From Isoptericola sp. BMS4 (lineage in GTDB: Bacteria > Actinomycetota > Actinomycetes > Actinomycetales > Cellulomonadaceae), in the NCBI RefSeq assembly GCF_011634835.1, contig NZ_SIRP01000001.1, forward strand, positions 4,259,909-4,320,065: a DNA stretch of 60,157 nucleotides, given 5' to 3'. Below, one piece after another: positions 10,534-19,173 of the stretch (position 1 is its first letter; each line of letters starts with the position of its first letter). The notes below the pieces were generated by a model. The model was not told the origin of the DNA, searched no databases, and saw only the letters and a list, made by a program, of their open reading frames with translations. The position numbers were made by a program, and so were the translations under genes.

Positions 10534-11757
10534 TCAGGCTCCCACCGGGCCGACGCCGGCCAGGTCGCGGTCGAGCGCGTGCGACCGGACGTGGTCCACG
10601 GCCATCCGCACGGCCCCGGCCCGCACCACCTCGGGCCCCAGGTCGGAGACCACGATCTCGACGGCCGGGTCGTGGAGGTGGCCGGGCAGGAGCGCGCGGG
10701 CCCGCTCGACGACCGCCCCCAGCGCCGGGGCCATCGCCCCGGTGACGATGACGCGGTCCAGGTCGAGCAGCCCCGCGAGGACGGCGCACACCCGGGACAG
10801 CCGGTCCGCGAGGCGTTCGCGGACGCGCAGCGCGAGGGGGTCGCCGTCGTCGGCCGCCGCGAGCACGTGCGCGGCGTCCAGCCGCGCGGCGGGCACACGG
10901 GCCAGCGTGCTCGGCTCGCCGTCGCCGCGGGCCAGCGCCCGGCGGGCCTCGTCCCGCGCCAGCGCACCGAGACCGTCGCTGGACCCGACGCCCTCCACCA
11001 GGTCGAGGATCCGCATCTCCCCGATCGCGCCGCGCGGCCCGCGCCGGAGCGCGCCGTCGAGGACGACGCCCGCGCCGAACCGCTCGCCGACGAGGAGCGC
11101 GGCGTACGCGGCCGCCCCTCCCCCGTGCTCGGCCTCGGCGACCGCGGCCAGGTTCGCGTCGTTCTCCACGACGGCGTCCCAGCCACGGTCGGCGAGGAGG
11201 TCGCCGAGCCCGGGGTTCATCCGCGCCCAGAAGGGGTTGCGCTCCCCCGACGGCACGCCTGCCGCCTCCACGGGAGCGGGGACACCGACCACGGCGGCGG
11301 CGACGTCGGCCCCGGACCGGCCGGTGCGGGCGACGGCGGCGTCGACGGCGCCCCGGACGGCGTCGCGGCGGGCGCCGGCGTCGCTCGCCGGGTCCAGGTG
11401 GACGGCCTCCTCGGCGAGCACCCGCCCGTGCAGGTCGGCGACGGCGGCCGAGACCCGGTGCTGCCCCGCGTCCACCCCCACGACCAGCGCCGCGTCGGGG
11501 CGGAACGCGTACCGCAGCGCGGGGCGCCCCTTCGTGTAGGAGCCCGCCGCGCGGGCGTCGTCCAGCTCGACGAGCCAGCCCCGCTCGGTCAGCTCCCGGC
11601 ACAGGGCCAGCACGGTCGAGCGGGACAGCCCCGTGGCGGCCATGAGGCCGCTGGCGGTCACCGGCTCGCCGTCCCACACCTCCCCCAGCACGCGGTCGGC
11701 GTTGAGCCGCCGCAGAAGGTGCGTCGAGGGCGTCGCCGCCTCCGGGCCGTCGGTCAT
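10534..11757 (-). CDS. ROK family transcriptional repressor
   Basis: 407-residue sugar-responsive regulator. The N-terminal winged HTH (about residues 10-70) reads LLRRLNADRVLGEVW, then GLMAATGLSRSTVLALCREL. The ROK domain follows: ALVVGVDAGQHRVSAAVADL is the ATP/sugar-fold start, VVENDANLAAVAE holds the conserved Asp region, and GAVVGERFGAG-like LLVGERFGAGVVLDG and GAIGEMRIL follow. The classical ROK zinc-binding Cys cluster is absent. Start ATG at 11755-11757. It is divergent from the sugar ABC operon, which it probably represses in the absence of the cognate sugar. Confidence 0.92.
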   Translation of the reverse strand: MTDGPEAATPSTHLLRRLNADRVLGEVWDGEPVTASGLMAATGLSRSTVLALCRELTERGWLVELDDARAAGSYTKGRPALRYAFRPDAALVVGVDAGQHRVSAAVADLHGRVLAEEAVHLDPASDAGARRDAVRGAVDAAVARTGRSGADVAAAVVGVPAPVEAAGVPSGERNPFWARMNPGLGDLLADRGWDAVVENDANLAAVAEAEHGGGAAAYAALLVGERFGAGVVLDGALRRGPRGAIGEMRILDLVEGVGSSDGLGALARDEARRALARGDGEPSTLARVPAARLDAAHVLAAADDGDPLALRVRERLADRLSRVCAVLAGLLDLDRVIVTGAMAPALGAVVERARALLPGHLHDPAVEIVVSDLGPEVVRAGAVRMAVDHVRSHALDRDLAGVGPVGA

Positions 11758-11806
11758 CGTGCTCCACCTCGGTCGTCTCGGATCGTGGCTACCAGTATGG
11801 TCGAGC

Positions 11807-11831
11807 ATTAGATTTACGTGCTAGATTTTTG
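11807..11831. promoter_or_regulatory. AT-rich repeat in the ROK/ABC intergenic region
   Basis: The heptamer TAGATTT occurs twice (11809-11815 and 11822-11828) in an AT-rich block that stands out from the GC-rich surroundings. It lies between the divergent ROK regulator and the binding-protein gene, 35 bp before the latter's ATG. This position fits an operator or promoter element for the ROK repressor. Low confidence. Confidence 0.4.
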
Positions 11832-11865
11832 TCGCCAACGAAGTTCGACGACGAACGGAGCGAGC

Positions 11866-13182
11866 ATGAGGGCTGGGACGCGGCGGACGACCGCCGCCCG
11901 GGCGAGGGCGTCCGCCGGACCGGGACGTGCCGCGAGCGCCGTGGCGGGGTGCCTGGGCATCGCGCTGGCCGGCGCCCTCCTCACCGGCTGCGGGCCCGGG
12001 GACGACGAGCCGGAGACCGTCCGCTTCACCTTCAGCAAGCGCGAGGCGATCGGCTTCATGACCGGCGTGGTGGACGACTACAACGCCTCGCAGGACGACG
12101 TCGAGGTCGTGCTCGACACCTCGGGGGTCGACGTCGTCTCCGCGAGCTTCGTGCGGGGCAACCCGCCCGACCTCATGCTCGCGAACTACAACATGGAGGT
12201 CTCGCGGTTCGTCGAGCGCTGCACGCTCAGCGACCTGTCGGACACCGAGGCCGCGGGCGGCGTCCGCGAGGATCTGCAGCCGCTCATGGACCAGTACGGC
12301 CGCTGCGCAGGCCGCACGAGCGCCCTGCCCTACTCGGTGATGGCGTCCGCGGTGATCTACAACAAGGAGATCTTCGCCGCGCACGACCTCGAGGTGCCGC
12401 GCACCTGGAGCGAGCTGCTCGACGTGGCCGACACCCTGCAGGACGCGGGCGTGACCCCGTTCTACGGCACCTTCAAGGACGACTGGACGGTCGGCCAGGG
12501 CTGGTTCGACTACGCCGTGGGCGGCCAGGTCGACACCCTCGGCTTCTTCGACCGGCTCGCCGCCGAGGGCACCGACGTCGGCCCCGGTTCCGCCACGTCG
12601 TTCCAGCAGGACCTCGCGGAGCCTCTGGCACGGATGACCGAGCTCACGACCACCTACGTCAACGACGACGCCGCGAGCCGCGCGTACGGCGACGGCAACC
12701 TCGCCTTCGCGCAGGGGAAGGCCGCCATGTACCTGCAGGGCCCGTGGGCCCTCGGGGAGATCGCCAAGACGTCGCCCGACCTCGACGTCGGCACGTTCCC
12801 GCTGCCGATGACCGAGGACCCGGACGACCTCAAGGTGCGCGTCAACGTGGACCTGGCCGCCATGATCCCTCAGGGCGCGGCCCACCCGGAGGCCGCCCGC
12901 GACTTCCTCGAGCACCTGTACCGGCCCGAGATCATCGAGGCCTACAACGAGTCCCAGCTCGGCTTCACGCCGACGGCGGACGCCCCGCCGCCCTCCGACC
13001 CCCGGATCGAGGGCATGACCCGCTACTACGACGCCGGGCAGGTCTACCAGGGCGCGTCGGTGCTCGTGCCCAAGACCATCCCCGTCTTCAGCTACGCCCA
13101 GGCGATCGTCCTCGACGAGGACCCGGCGCCCTGGCTGCGCAGCCTCGACGCCGACTGGGCCCGCCTGGCCATGCGCCAGTGA
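11866..13182 (+). CDS. Sugar ABC transporter substrate-binding lipoprotein
   Basis: 438-residue extracytoplasmic solute-binding protein of the maltose/oligosaccharide class (family 1). The signal peptide ends in the lipobox LLTGC, so lipidation at Cys42 is predicted. The mature protein has family features such as YSVMASAVIYNKEIF, PRTWSELLDVADTL and GKAAMYLQGPWALGEIAKTS. Start ATG at 11866; the open frame runs slightly further upstream without a ribosome site. First gene of an operon with two permeases and an alpha-glucosidase, so an alpha-glucoside or maltodextrin ligand is the best guess. No ATPase gene is nearby, which is usual for systems energised by a shared MsiK-type ATPase. Confidence 0.95.
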   Translation: MRAGTRRTTAARARASAGPGRAASAVAGCLGIALAGALLTGCGPGDDEPETVRFTFSKREAIGFMTGVVDDYNASQDDVEVVLDTSGVDVVSASFVRGNPPDLMLANYNMEVSRFVERCTLSDLSDTEAAGGVREDLQPLMDQYGRCAGRTSALPYSVMASAVIYNKEIFAAHDLEVPRTWSELLDVADTLQDAGVTPFYGTFKDDWTVGQGWFDYAVGGQVDTLGFFDRLAAEGTDVGPGSATSFQQDLAEPLARMTELTTTYVNDDAASRAYGDGNLAFAQGKAAMYLQGPWALGEIAKTSPDLDVGTFPLPMTEDPDDLKVRVNVDLAAMIPQGAAHPEAARDFLEHLYRPEIIEAYNESQLGFTPTADAPPPSDPRIEGMTRYYDAGQVYQGASVLVPKTIPVFSYAQAIVLDEDPAPWLRSLDADWARLAMRQ

Positions 13183-13204
13183 GCGGCACGAAGGAGTGCG
13201 ACTC

Positions 13205-14116
13205 ATGACCACCACCACCGCGACCCCGACCGGCGGCGACCGCCTCGTGCGCCGACGCGCGCGACGCGTCGAACCCGTCTACTACCTCTTCCTGCTGCCG
13301 AGCCTGGTCCTGTTCACCCTCGCGATCACGGTCCCCGGGATCATCGGCATCTTCTTCAGCTTCACGAACTCCATCGGCATCGGCGACTGGGAGCTCGTCG
13401 GCCTCACCAACTACGTCGCGGCCCTGAGCGACCCCGCCATCGTGCAGAGCTACCTGTTCACGTTCGGCTTCTCGCTCGTGACCGTGCTCGTGGTGAACGT
13501 GGTCGCCTTCGGCCTGGCGGTCGGGCTGACCTCGCGCATCCGGATGAAGGTGGGCCTGCGGGCCGTCTTCGTCATCCCCATGGTCGTCTCCGGCATCATC
13601 ATCGCCTACGTCTTCAACTTCCTGTTCTCGAACTCGCTGCCCGCCGCCGGGCAGGCGCTCGGCATCGGCTTCCTGGAGACGAGCCTGCTCGCGAACCCCG
13701 ACCTCGCCTGGACCGCGATCGTCGTGGTGACGGCCTGGCAGGCGATCCCCGGGGCCCTGCTCATCTACATCGCCGGGCTGCTCGCCATCCCCGGCGACGT
13801 GTACGAGGCCGCCGACATCGACGGCGCCGGCCGGACGCAGCGCCTGACGCGGATCACGCTGCCGCTCATGACCGGCTACGTCGCCATCAACGTGATCCTC
13901 GGGTTCAAGAACTTCCTCAACGCCTACGACATCATCGTCGGCCTCACCGGCGGCGGGCCCGGCACCGCCACCCGCAGCATCGCCATGACCATCATCTCCG
14001 GCTTCAACGGCGGCGACTACGCCTACCAGATGGCCAACGCGACGATCTTCTTCGTCGTCGCCGTGCTCATCGCCGTGGCGCAGCTGACGATGACGCGCGG
14101 AAGGAGCGCACTGTGA
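13205..14116 (+). CDS. Sugar ABC transporter permease (MalF-type)
   Basis: 303-residue inner-membrane permease with about six TM helices. The first is VYYLFLLPSLVLFTLAITVPG. The EAA loop that contacts the ATPase reads YEAADIDGAGRTQRLTRITL at about residues 199-218. I chose the ATG at 13205, which has AAGGAG 9 bp upstream; an in-frame GTG at 13196 is too close to that site. It follows the binding protein by 22 bp and overlaps the second permease by 4 bp (GTGA), so the two membrane subunits are translationally coupled. Confidence 0.95.
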   Translation: MTTTTATPTGGDRLVRRRARRVEPVYYLFLLPSLVLFTLAITVPGIIGIFFSFTNSIGIGDWELVGLTNYVAALSDPAIVQSYLFTFGFSLVTVLVVNVVAFGLAVGLTSRIRMKVGLRAVFVIPMVVSGIIIAYVFNFLFSNSLPAAGQALGIGFLETSLLANPDLAWTAIVVVTAWQAIPGALLIYIAGLLAIPGDVYEAADIDGAGRTQRLTRITLPLMTGYVAINVILGFKNFLNAYDIIVGLTGGGPGTATRSIAMTIISGFNGGDYAYQMANATIFFVVAVLIAVAQLTMTRGRSAL

Positions 14117-15024
14117 CGACGACGACGCAGGCAGCACCGGCCACCACCACGCGGAGCCCCGGCGCGGGCCCGTCCGGCGGGCGCCGACCGCGGCGGGCCA
14201 GGGCGGAGCGGACCAACCGGCCCGGCACCGTCGTCCTGGTCCTGTGCGCCGTCACGGTGCTGCTCCCCCTGTACGTGACCGTCGCGATGGCGTTCAAGAC
14301 GCCGGGCCAGGCCGCCGACGGCAACGCCTTCTCCCTGCCGGTGCCGGTCAGCGTGCAGGGCTTCGTCGAGGCGTGGCAGCTCACCCGCTTCCCGGTCGGC
14401 CTCGCGATGTCGCTCCTGGTGACGGCGGGGACGGTCGCCGCGACGATCCTGCTGGCGGCGCTCGCGTCCTACGCGATCATGCGCAACTGGGAGCGCCGCC
14501 TGTTCCGCTGGTCGTTCTTCTACCTGCTGGCGGCGATGTTCATCCCGTTCCCCGTGGTCGCGCTGCCGCAGATCCAGCTCACCGGGCGCGCCGGCCTCGA
14601 CAACCCGCTGGGCGTGATCCTGCTCGCCACGATGTTCCAGCTCAGCTTCAGCGTGCTGCTGTTCACCGCGTTCCTGCGGTCCGTCCCGGCCGAGCTCGAG
14701 CAGAGCGCGCGCATCGACGGCGCGACGACGTGGCAGACGTTCTGGCGGATCGTCTTCCCGCTGCTCGCCCCGATGAGCGCCACGGTCGGCATCTTCGCGT
14801 TCCTCTACGCCTGGAACGACTTCATGATGCCGTCGCTCATCATCTCCGACCCCGCGCTGCAGACGCTGCCCGTGCGCCAGCAGCTCTTCCAGACGCAGTT
14901 CAGCAACAACTACCACGTCTCCTTCGCGTCGTACCTCATGGCGATGGCGCCCGCGATCGTCGCCTACCTGTTCGCGCAGCGCTGGGTGATGTCCGGCGTC
15001 ACCCAGGGAGCCGTGAAGGGCTGA
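14113..15024 (+). CDS. Sugar ABC transporter permease (MalG-type)
   Basis: 303-residue second membrane subunit of the importer. A Thr/Pro/Gly-rich cytoplasmic N terminus precedes about six TM helices. The EAA loop reads LEQSARIDGATTWQTFWRIV. The family signature YAWNDFMMPSLI lies in the C-terminal third. Start GTG at 14113 overlaps the stop of the first permease. The GH13 gene begins 66 bp after the stop and is likely in the same transcript. Confidence 0.95.
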   Translation: MTTTTQAAPATTTRSPGAGPSGGRRPRRARAERTNRPGTVVLVLCAVTVLLPLYVTVAMAFKTPGQAADGNAFSLPVPVSVQGFVEAWQLTRFPVGLAMSLLVTAGTVAATILLAALASYAIMRNWERRLFRWSFFYLLAAMFIPFPVVALPQIQLTGRAGLDNPLGVILLATMFQLSFSVLLFTAFLRSVPAELEQSARIDGATTWQTFWRIVFPLLAPMSATVGIFAFLYAWNDFMMPSLIISDPALQTLPVRQQLFQTQFSNNYHVSFASYLMAMAPAIVAYLFAQRWVMSGVTQGAVKG

Positions 15025-15090
15025 CCCGCCCCGCACCCGACCGTCCGACCGCACCCGAGAACCACGCACCAGAGAAGCAAGGGACCCGAC

Positions 15091-16800
15091 ATGTCAGACC
15101 TGCTCGACCGCCCCGCCGTCGCCTCCGACCGCAGCGGCGCGGCGCCCGACCCCACCTGGTGGCGCCAGGCCGCCGTCTACCAGATCTACCCGCGCAGCTT
15201 CGCCGACAGCAACGGCGACGGCATCGGCGACCTGCGCGGCATCACCTCCCGCGTCGGCTACCTGGCCGCCCTGGGGATCGACGCCGTGTGGCTGAGCCCC
15301 TTCTACCCGTCCGGCCTCGCCGACGGCGGCTACGACGTGGCCGACTACCGCGACGTCGACCCGCGCATCGGGACGCTGGAGGACTTCGACGAGATGGTGG
15401 CGGCGCTGCACGCCGCCGGGATCCGCGTGGTCGTCGACATCGTGCCGAACCACTCCTCGGACGAGCACGCCTGGTTCGCCGCGGCCCTCGCTGCCGGGCC
15501 GGGCAGCGCCGAGCGGGAGCGCTACATCTTCCGCGACGGCGCCGGCCCGGACGGCGCCGAGCCGCCGACCGACTGGACGAGCATGTTCGGCGGCCCCGCG
15601 TGGACGCGCGTCACCGAGCCCGACGGCACGCCGGGCCAGTGGTACCTGCACCTGTTCGCCCCCGAGCAGCCGGACTTCAACTGGGCCAACCCCGAGGTGC
15701 GGGCCGACTTCCTGCACACGCTGCGGTTCTGGTCGGACCGCGGCGTCGACGGGTTCCGCGTGGACGTGGCCCACGCCCTCACCAAGGACCTGTCCGACCC
15801 GCTGCCCACGGCGGCCGAGCTCGACGCGCACCCGCGCGGCGGGGACCACCCCATCTGGGACCGCGACGAGGTGCACGAGATCTACGCCGAGTGGCGCCGG
15901 GTCTTCGACTCCTACGACCCGCCGCGCACCGCCGTCGCCGAGGCGTGGGTCGAGCGGCACCGCCGCCCGCGGTACGCCAGCGCCGAGGGGCTCGGGCAGG
16001 CGTTCGAGTTCGACCTGCTCGTCGCCGACTTCGACGCCGCCGCGTTCCGCGAGGTCGTCACCGACAGCCTGGAGCTCGCGGCGGAGTCCGGCTCGTCGTC
16101 CACCTGGGTGCTGTCCAACCACGACGTCGTGCGCCACGCCACCCGGTACGGCCTGCCGCCGCTGCCGGCGCGGGCGGGCAGCACCGAGTCGGACGAGAAG
16201 CAGGGCCGGGCGTGGGTGCTCGCCGGGGCTCCGGAGGACTCGCTCGACCGCGCGGCGGGCGAGCGCAAGGCGCGGGCCGCGACGCTGTTCGAGCTGGCGC
16301 TGCCCGGCTCGGCGTACCTCTACCAGGGCGAGGAGCTGGGGCTGCACGAGGTCGGGGACATCCCCGACGACGCCCGGCAGGACCCGACGTTCTTCCGCAG
16401 CCCCGGCGTCGACAAGGGCCGCGACGGCTGCCGCGTGCCGCTGCCGTGGACGGCGGAGGGCCCGTCGTTCGGCTTCGGCGACGCGACCGCGCACCTGCCG
16501 CAGCCGGCATGGTTCGCCGACCACGCGGCCGAGGTCCAGGACGGCGCCGAGGGCTCCACCCTGTCGATGTACCGCGCCGCCCTGGAGCTGCGGCACCGGC
16601 TGCGCACGGCCGAGCGGCTCGAGTGGCTCGACACCGGCTCGGACGACGTGCTCGCGTTCCGCCGGCCGAACGGCTGGACGTGCATCACCAACTTCGGCAG
16701 TTCGCCCGTGCCGCTGCCTGCCGGCGACGTCCTGCTCACCAGCGGCCCGCTCGACGAGGGCATGCTGCCCGGCGCGAGCACCGTGTGGCTCGCGTCCTGA
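15091..16800 (+). CDS. GH13 alpha-glucosidase (oligo-1,6-glucosidase / maltase type)
   Basis: 569-residue cytosolic glycoside hydrolase that releases glucose from imported alpha-glucosides. WWRQAAVYQIYPRSFADSNG opens the family (beta/alpha)8 barrel. All four GH13 regions are visible: DIVPNH (about 115), GFRVDVAHA with nucleophile Asp225, AVAEAWVE with acid/base Glu284, and VLSNHDVVRH with Asp345. The chain lacks a signal peptide, so it acts on sugar brought in by the preceding ABC system. Specificity (alpha-1,4 versus alpha-1,6, trehalose or sucrose) cannot be fixed from the sequence. Start ATG at 15091 follows a weak purine-rich stretch. Confidence 0.93.
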   Translation: MSDLLDRPAVASDRSGAAPDPTWWRQAAVYQIYPRSFADSNGDGIGDLRGITSRVGYLAALGIDAVWLSPFYPSGLADGGYDVADYRDVDPRIGTLEDFDEMVAALHAAGIRVVVDIVPNHSSDEHAWFAAALAAGPGSAERERYIFRDGAGPDGAEPPTDWTSMFGGPAWTRVTEPDGTPGQWYLHLFAPEQPDFNWANPEVRADFLHTLRFWSDRGVDGFRVDVAHALTKDLSDPLPTAAELDAHPRGGDHPIWDRDEVHEIYAEWRRVFDSYDPPRTAVAEAWVERHRRPRYASAEGLGQAFEFDLLVADFDAAAFREVVTDSLELAAESGSSSTWVLSNHDVVRHATRYGLPPLPARAGSTESDEKQGRAWVLAGAPEDSLDRAAGERKARAATLFELALPGSAYLYQGEELGLHEVGDIPDDARQDPTFFRSPGVDKGRDGCRVPLPWTAEGPSFGFGDATAHLPQPAWFADHAAEVQDGAEGSTLSMYRAALELRHRLRTAERLEWLDTGSDDVLAFRRPNGWTCITNFGSSPVPLPAGDVLLTSGPLDEGMLPGASTVWLAS

Positions 16801-16814
16801 CGCCGCCACGCGGA

Positions 16815-16873
16815 TCGTCCGTCTCCGTCCGTCAGGATCCGGCACCTCGGTCCTGACGAACGGAGACGGACGA
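16815..16873. terminator. Bidirectional hairpin overlapping the MFS stop codon
   Basis: A 23-bp inverted repeat (16815-16837 with 16851-16873, one mismatch) with a 13-nt loop beginning TCC. It lies between convergent genes: the GH13 stop is at 16800 and the reverse MFS stop is at 16832-16834, inside the left arm. The last dozen or so codons of the transporter are therefore encoded by terminator sequence. No U-tract, which is normal for GC-rich actinobacteria. Confidence 0.65.
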
Positions 16874-18226
16874 CCGGTCGCCGTCCCGCCCCCGCAGCGG
16901 GTACAGCCAGAAGCTGACGAACGCGAGCGCCGCCAGGACCACCGGGACGCCGCCCAGCAGCAGCCGCACGCCCGTCGCGACCTCCGGCGTCTGCGTGGCG
17001 GCACCCTCGACGTAGCCGCTGGCGGCGAGCACCCCCGCCACGACGACGGCCTGCACGACCACCGACCCGCGGACCACGAAGCCGTTCGCGCCGACGTACA
17101 TGCCCTCGCGCCGCAGCCCCGTGCGCCGCGCGTCGTCGTCGATCACCTGCGCCAGGGCCACCTCCAGCACCTGCATGAGGCCCGCGACGCCGACCCCCAC
17201 CGCGAGCCCGGCGGCCGCGGCGCCCAGGACCGTCGTCGGGAGCAGGTAGAGGCAGGTCGCGAGGCCGTAGACGGCGACGACGGCGAGCATCGCGGTGCGG
17301 GGGCCGACCCGGCGCACCACCCACGACCAGCCGAGGATCGCCGGGACGGCGGCCACGAAGATCGGCGCGAGCAGCAGGGTGGCGTCCGCCTCGGACCCGC
17401 CGAGGGTGTAGCGCACGTAGAACGGGACGCCTGCGAGCAGGACGGCGGTCGTGCTCTGCAGCAGCAGCGACCCGACCACGTACGTGACGAACGCGCGGTG
17501 GGCGAACGTGTACCGCAGCTGGTCGCGCAGGCTCAGCGCGCTCTCCCGCGCGTGCACCGCCTCGTCCGCCGGGCGCTCCACCATGCCGGCCGCGGCCCAG
17601 CCGAAGAACGCCAGGCACACCACGGCGAGGACCAGGGCCATCCCCGGCCACCCGACCGACCCGTACAGCAGCGGCGCGCCCGCCGTGCCGAGGATCATGC
17701 CCACCAGCGCGAAGACCTGCCGCGGCGAGTTGCCGCGGGCCCGCTCCGCCGTCGTCCGGAAGATCTCCGGGAAGAGCGCGGCCACGTTCAGCACCACCGC
17801 GACGTACGCGACGTCGAACACCGCCACGACCACGACGAACCACACGACGAGGCCGCTCGGGGGCAGCGGCGGGGGCACCCACACGAGGGCGAACGCGACG
17901 ACCAGCGGCACGATCCCCAGGCCGATCCACGGCACGCGCCTGCCCCACCGGGTGCGCCGCCGGTCGGAGGCCGCGCCGACCACCGGGTTGAGCAGCGCGT
18001 TCAGCACGCCGTGCGCCACCATGGCGCCGGCGACCCAGCCGGCGGGGACCCCCAGGTGGTCGACGTAGAAGTAGACGACGAACGCGGAGAACGTCTGCAG
18101 CATGAGGGTGGCGGGGAACGCCGAGGCCCCGTACGCGACCGCCTGCGCCCGCGTCGGGGCCCCGTGCAGCCGCCGGTCGCGCAGCCGCGACAGCGGGGAG
18201 CCGGCCGGGGCGGGGGCGGACGTCAC
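16832..18226 (-). CDS. MFS/GPH-type sugar:cation symporter
   Basis: 464-residue inner-membrane transporter with 11-12 hydrophobic segments. The pattern AVAYGASAFPATLMLQTFSA, then MVAHGVLNALLNPVVGAASD and RRRTRWGRRVPWI, is that of the glycoside-pentoside-hexuronide branch. Start is the GTG at 18224-18226, which overlaps the stop of the deacetylase gene (GTGA). The C-terminal residues after the last TM helix (about SVSVRQDRGAGS) come from the terminator hairpin and are probably non-functional. Cargo is unknown; the neighbouring kinase and deacetylase suggest an acetylated sugar or disaccharide. Confidence 0.88.
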   Translation of the reverse strand: MTSAPAPAGSPLSRLRDRRLHGAPTRAQAVAYGASAFPATLMLQTFSAFVVYFYVDHLGVPAGWVAGAMVAHGVLNALLNPVVGAASDRRRTRWGRRVPWIGLGIVPLVVAFALVWVPPPLPPSGLVVWFVVVVAVFDVAYVAVVLNVAALFPEIFRTTAERARGNSPRQVFALVGMILGTAGAPLLYGSVGWPGMALVLAVVCLAFFGWAAAGMVERPADEAVHARESALSLRDQLRYTFAHRAFVTYVVGSLLLQSTTAVLLAGVPFYVRYTLGGSEADATLLLAPIFVAAVPAILGWSWVVRRVGPRTAMLAVVAVYGLATCLYLLPTTVLGAAAAGLAVGVGVAGLMQVLEVALAQVIDDDARRTGLRREGMYVGANGFVVRGSVVVQAVVVAGVLAASGYVEGAATQTPEVATGVRLLLGGVPVVLAALAFVSFWLYPLRGRDGDRSSVSVRQDRGAGS

Positions 18227-19173
18227 CGCTCGCCCCGCTGCACCGCCCGCAGGTCGCGCCACCCGACCCGCACGAGGCCCTCCTCCGCGACCACGGCGGC
18301 GACGTCCGGGTCGGTGAGGAGCCGGCGCTCGTACCCGCGCTTGGGCGCCGCGCGGTCGACGGTCGCGCGCAGCTCGTCGTCGTCCACCATGGGGTGCAGG
18401 AAGATCTCCGTGACGCCGGGGTGGACCGCGCGCAGCAGGTCCACGAAGCCCGCCTTGACCGTCTCGTAGTCCTCCTCGTCGGGCGTGCCCTCCCCCGCCA
18501 GCTCGAACGGGTGCGTCCACAGCCGGTCGGGGACGACGACCCCGAGGGCGTCAGCCGCGGCCGCCGCGGCGCCGAGCGCCTGCACCAGCGCCGGCGACGA
18601 CGGGTCGGCGCCCAGCACGTCCAGCCCCTCCGGGGAGCGTGGCAGCCGGAACGGCAGCCGGTACGACGCCGCGAGCTCGAGCGCCTGCGGCAGGAACGAG
18701 CGGCCCGTCACCAGGCCGTAGACCGAGCCCATGTGGTTGTCGAGGTGGCTGACGTCGACCCCGGCCGCCAGCGCAGCGTCCACCTGGGCGGTGAGCTCGG
18801 CGACGACGTCGCCGGCGTCCGCGTGCCGCTCGACCGCCTCGACGTCGGCGGGGAACCAGCCCGCGCCGTCGACCAGGGACGTCCCCGTCCCGGTGAGCGG
18901 CCGCCACCGGTACCGGGTCCACTCGCTGGTCAGCACCAGGTGCACACCGACGTCGGCGCCGGGGTCCGCGGCCGCGGCCGCCAGCGCGTCGGGCGCCCAC
19001 GCGCACGGCACCATGACCGTCGCGGAGTCCAGGTGCCCGCCCGCGAGCAGCGGCACGACGGCACGGTTCGCCGCGCGGCACATGCCGAAGTCGTCGGCGT
19101 TGAGGATGATCGCGCGGGCGCCGGCGTCCAGGCCGAGCCGCTCGACCAGGTCCGACGGCGGGCCGGCCGTCAC
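18223..19173 (-). CDS. ChbG/YdjC family carbohydrate deacetylase
   Basis: 316-residue predicted metal-dependent deacetylase of the YdjC/ChbG fold, a family that removes an acetyl group from chitooligosaccharides or related N-acetyl sugars. The metal site is visible: ILNADDFGMC near residues 23-32 and VSHLDNHMGSVYG near residue 133. WTHPFEL and EIFLHPMVDDDEL are further family blocks. Start GTG at 19171-19173 overlaps the stop of the ROK kinase gene by 4 bp, and its own stop overlaps the transporter start. The three-gene operon suggests uptake, deacetylation and phosphorylation of one sugar. Confidence 0.9.
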   Translation of the reverse strand: MTAGPPSDLVERLGLDAGARAIILNADDFGMCRAANRAVVPLLAGGHLDSATVMVPCAWAPDALAAAAADPGADVGVHLVLTSEWTRYRWRPLTGTGTSLVDGAGWFPADVEAVERHADAGDVVAELTAQVDAALAAGVDVSHLDNHMGSVYGLVTGRSFLPQALELAASYRLPFRLPRSPEGLDVLGADPSSPALVQALGAAAAAADALGVVVPDRLWTHPFELAGEGTPDEEDYETVKAGFVDLLRAVHPGVTEIFLHPMVDDDELRATVDRAAPKRGYERRLLTDPDVAAVVAEEGLVRVGWRDLRAVQRGER

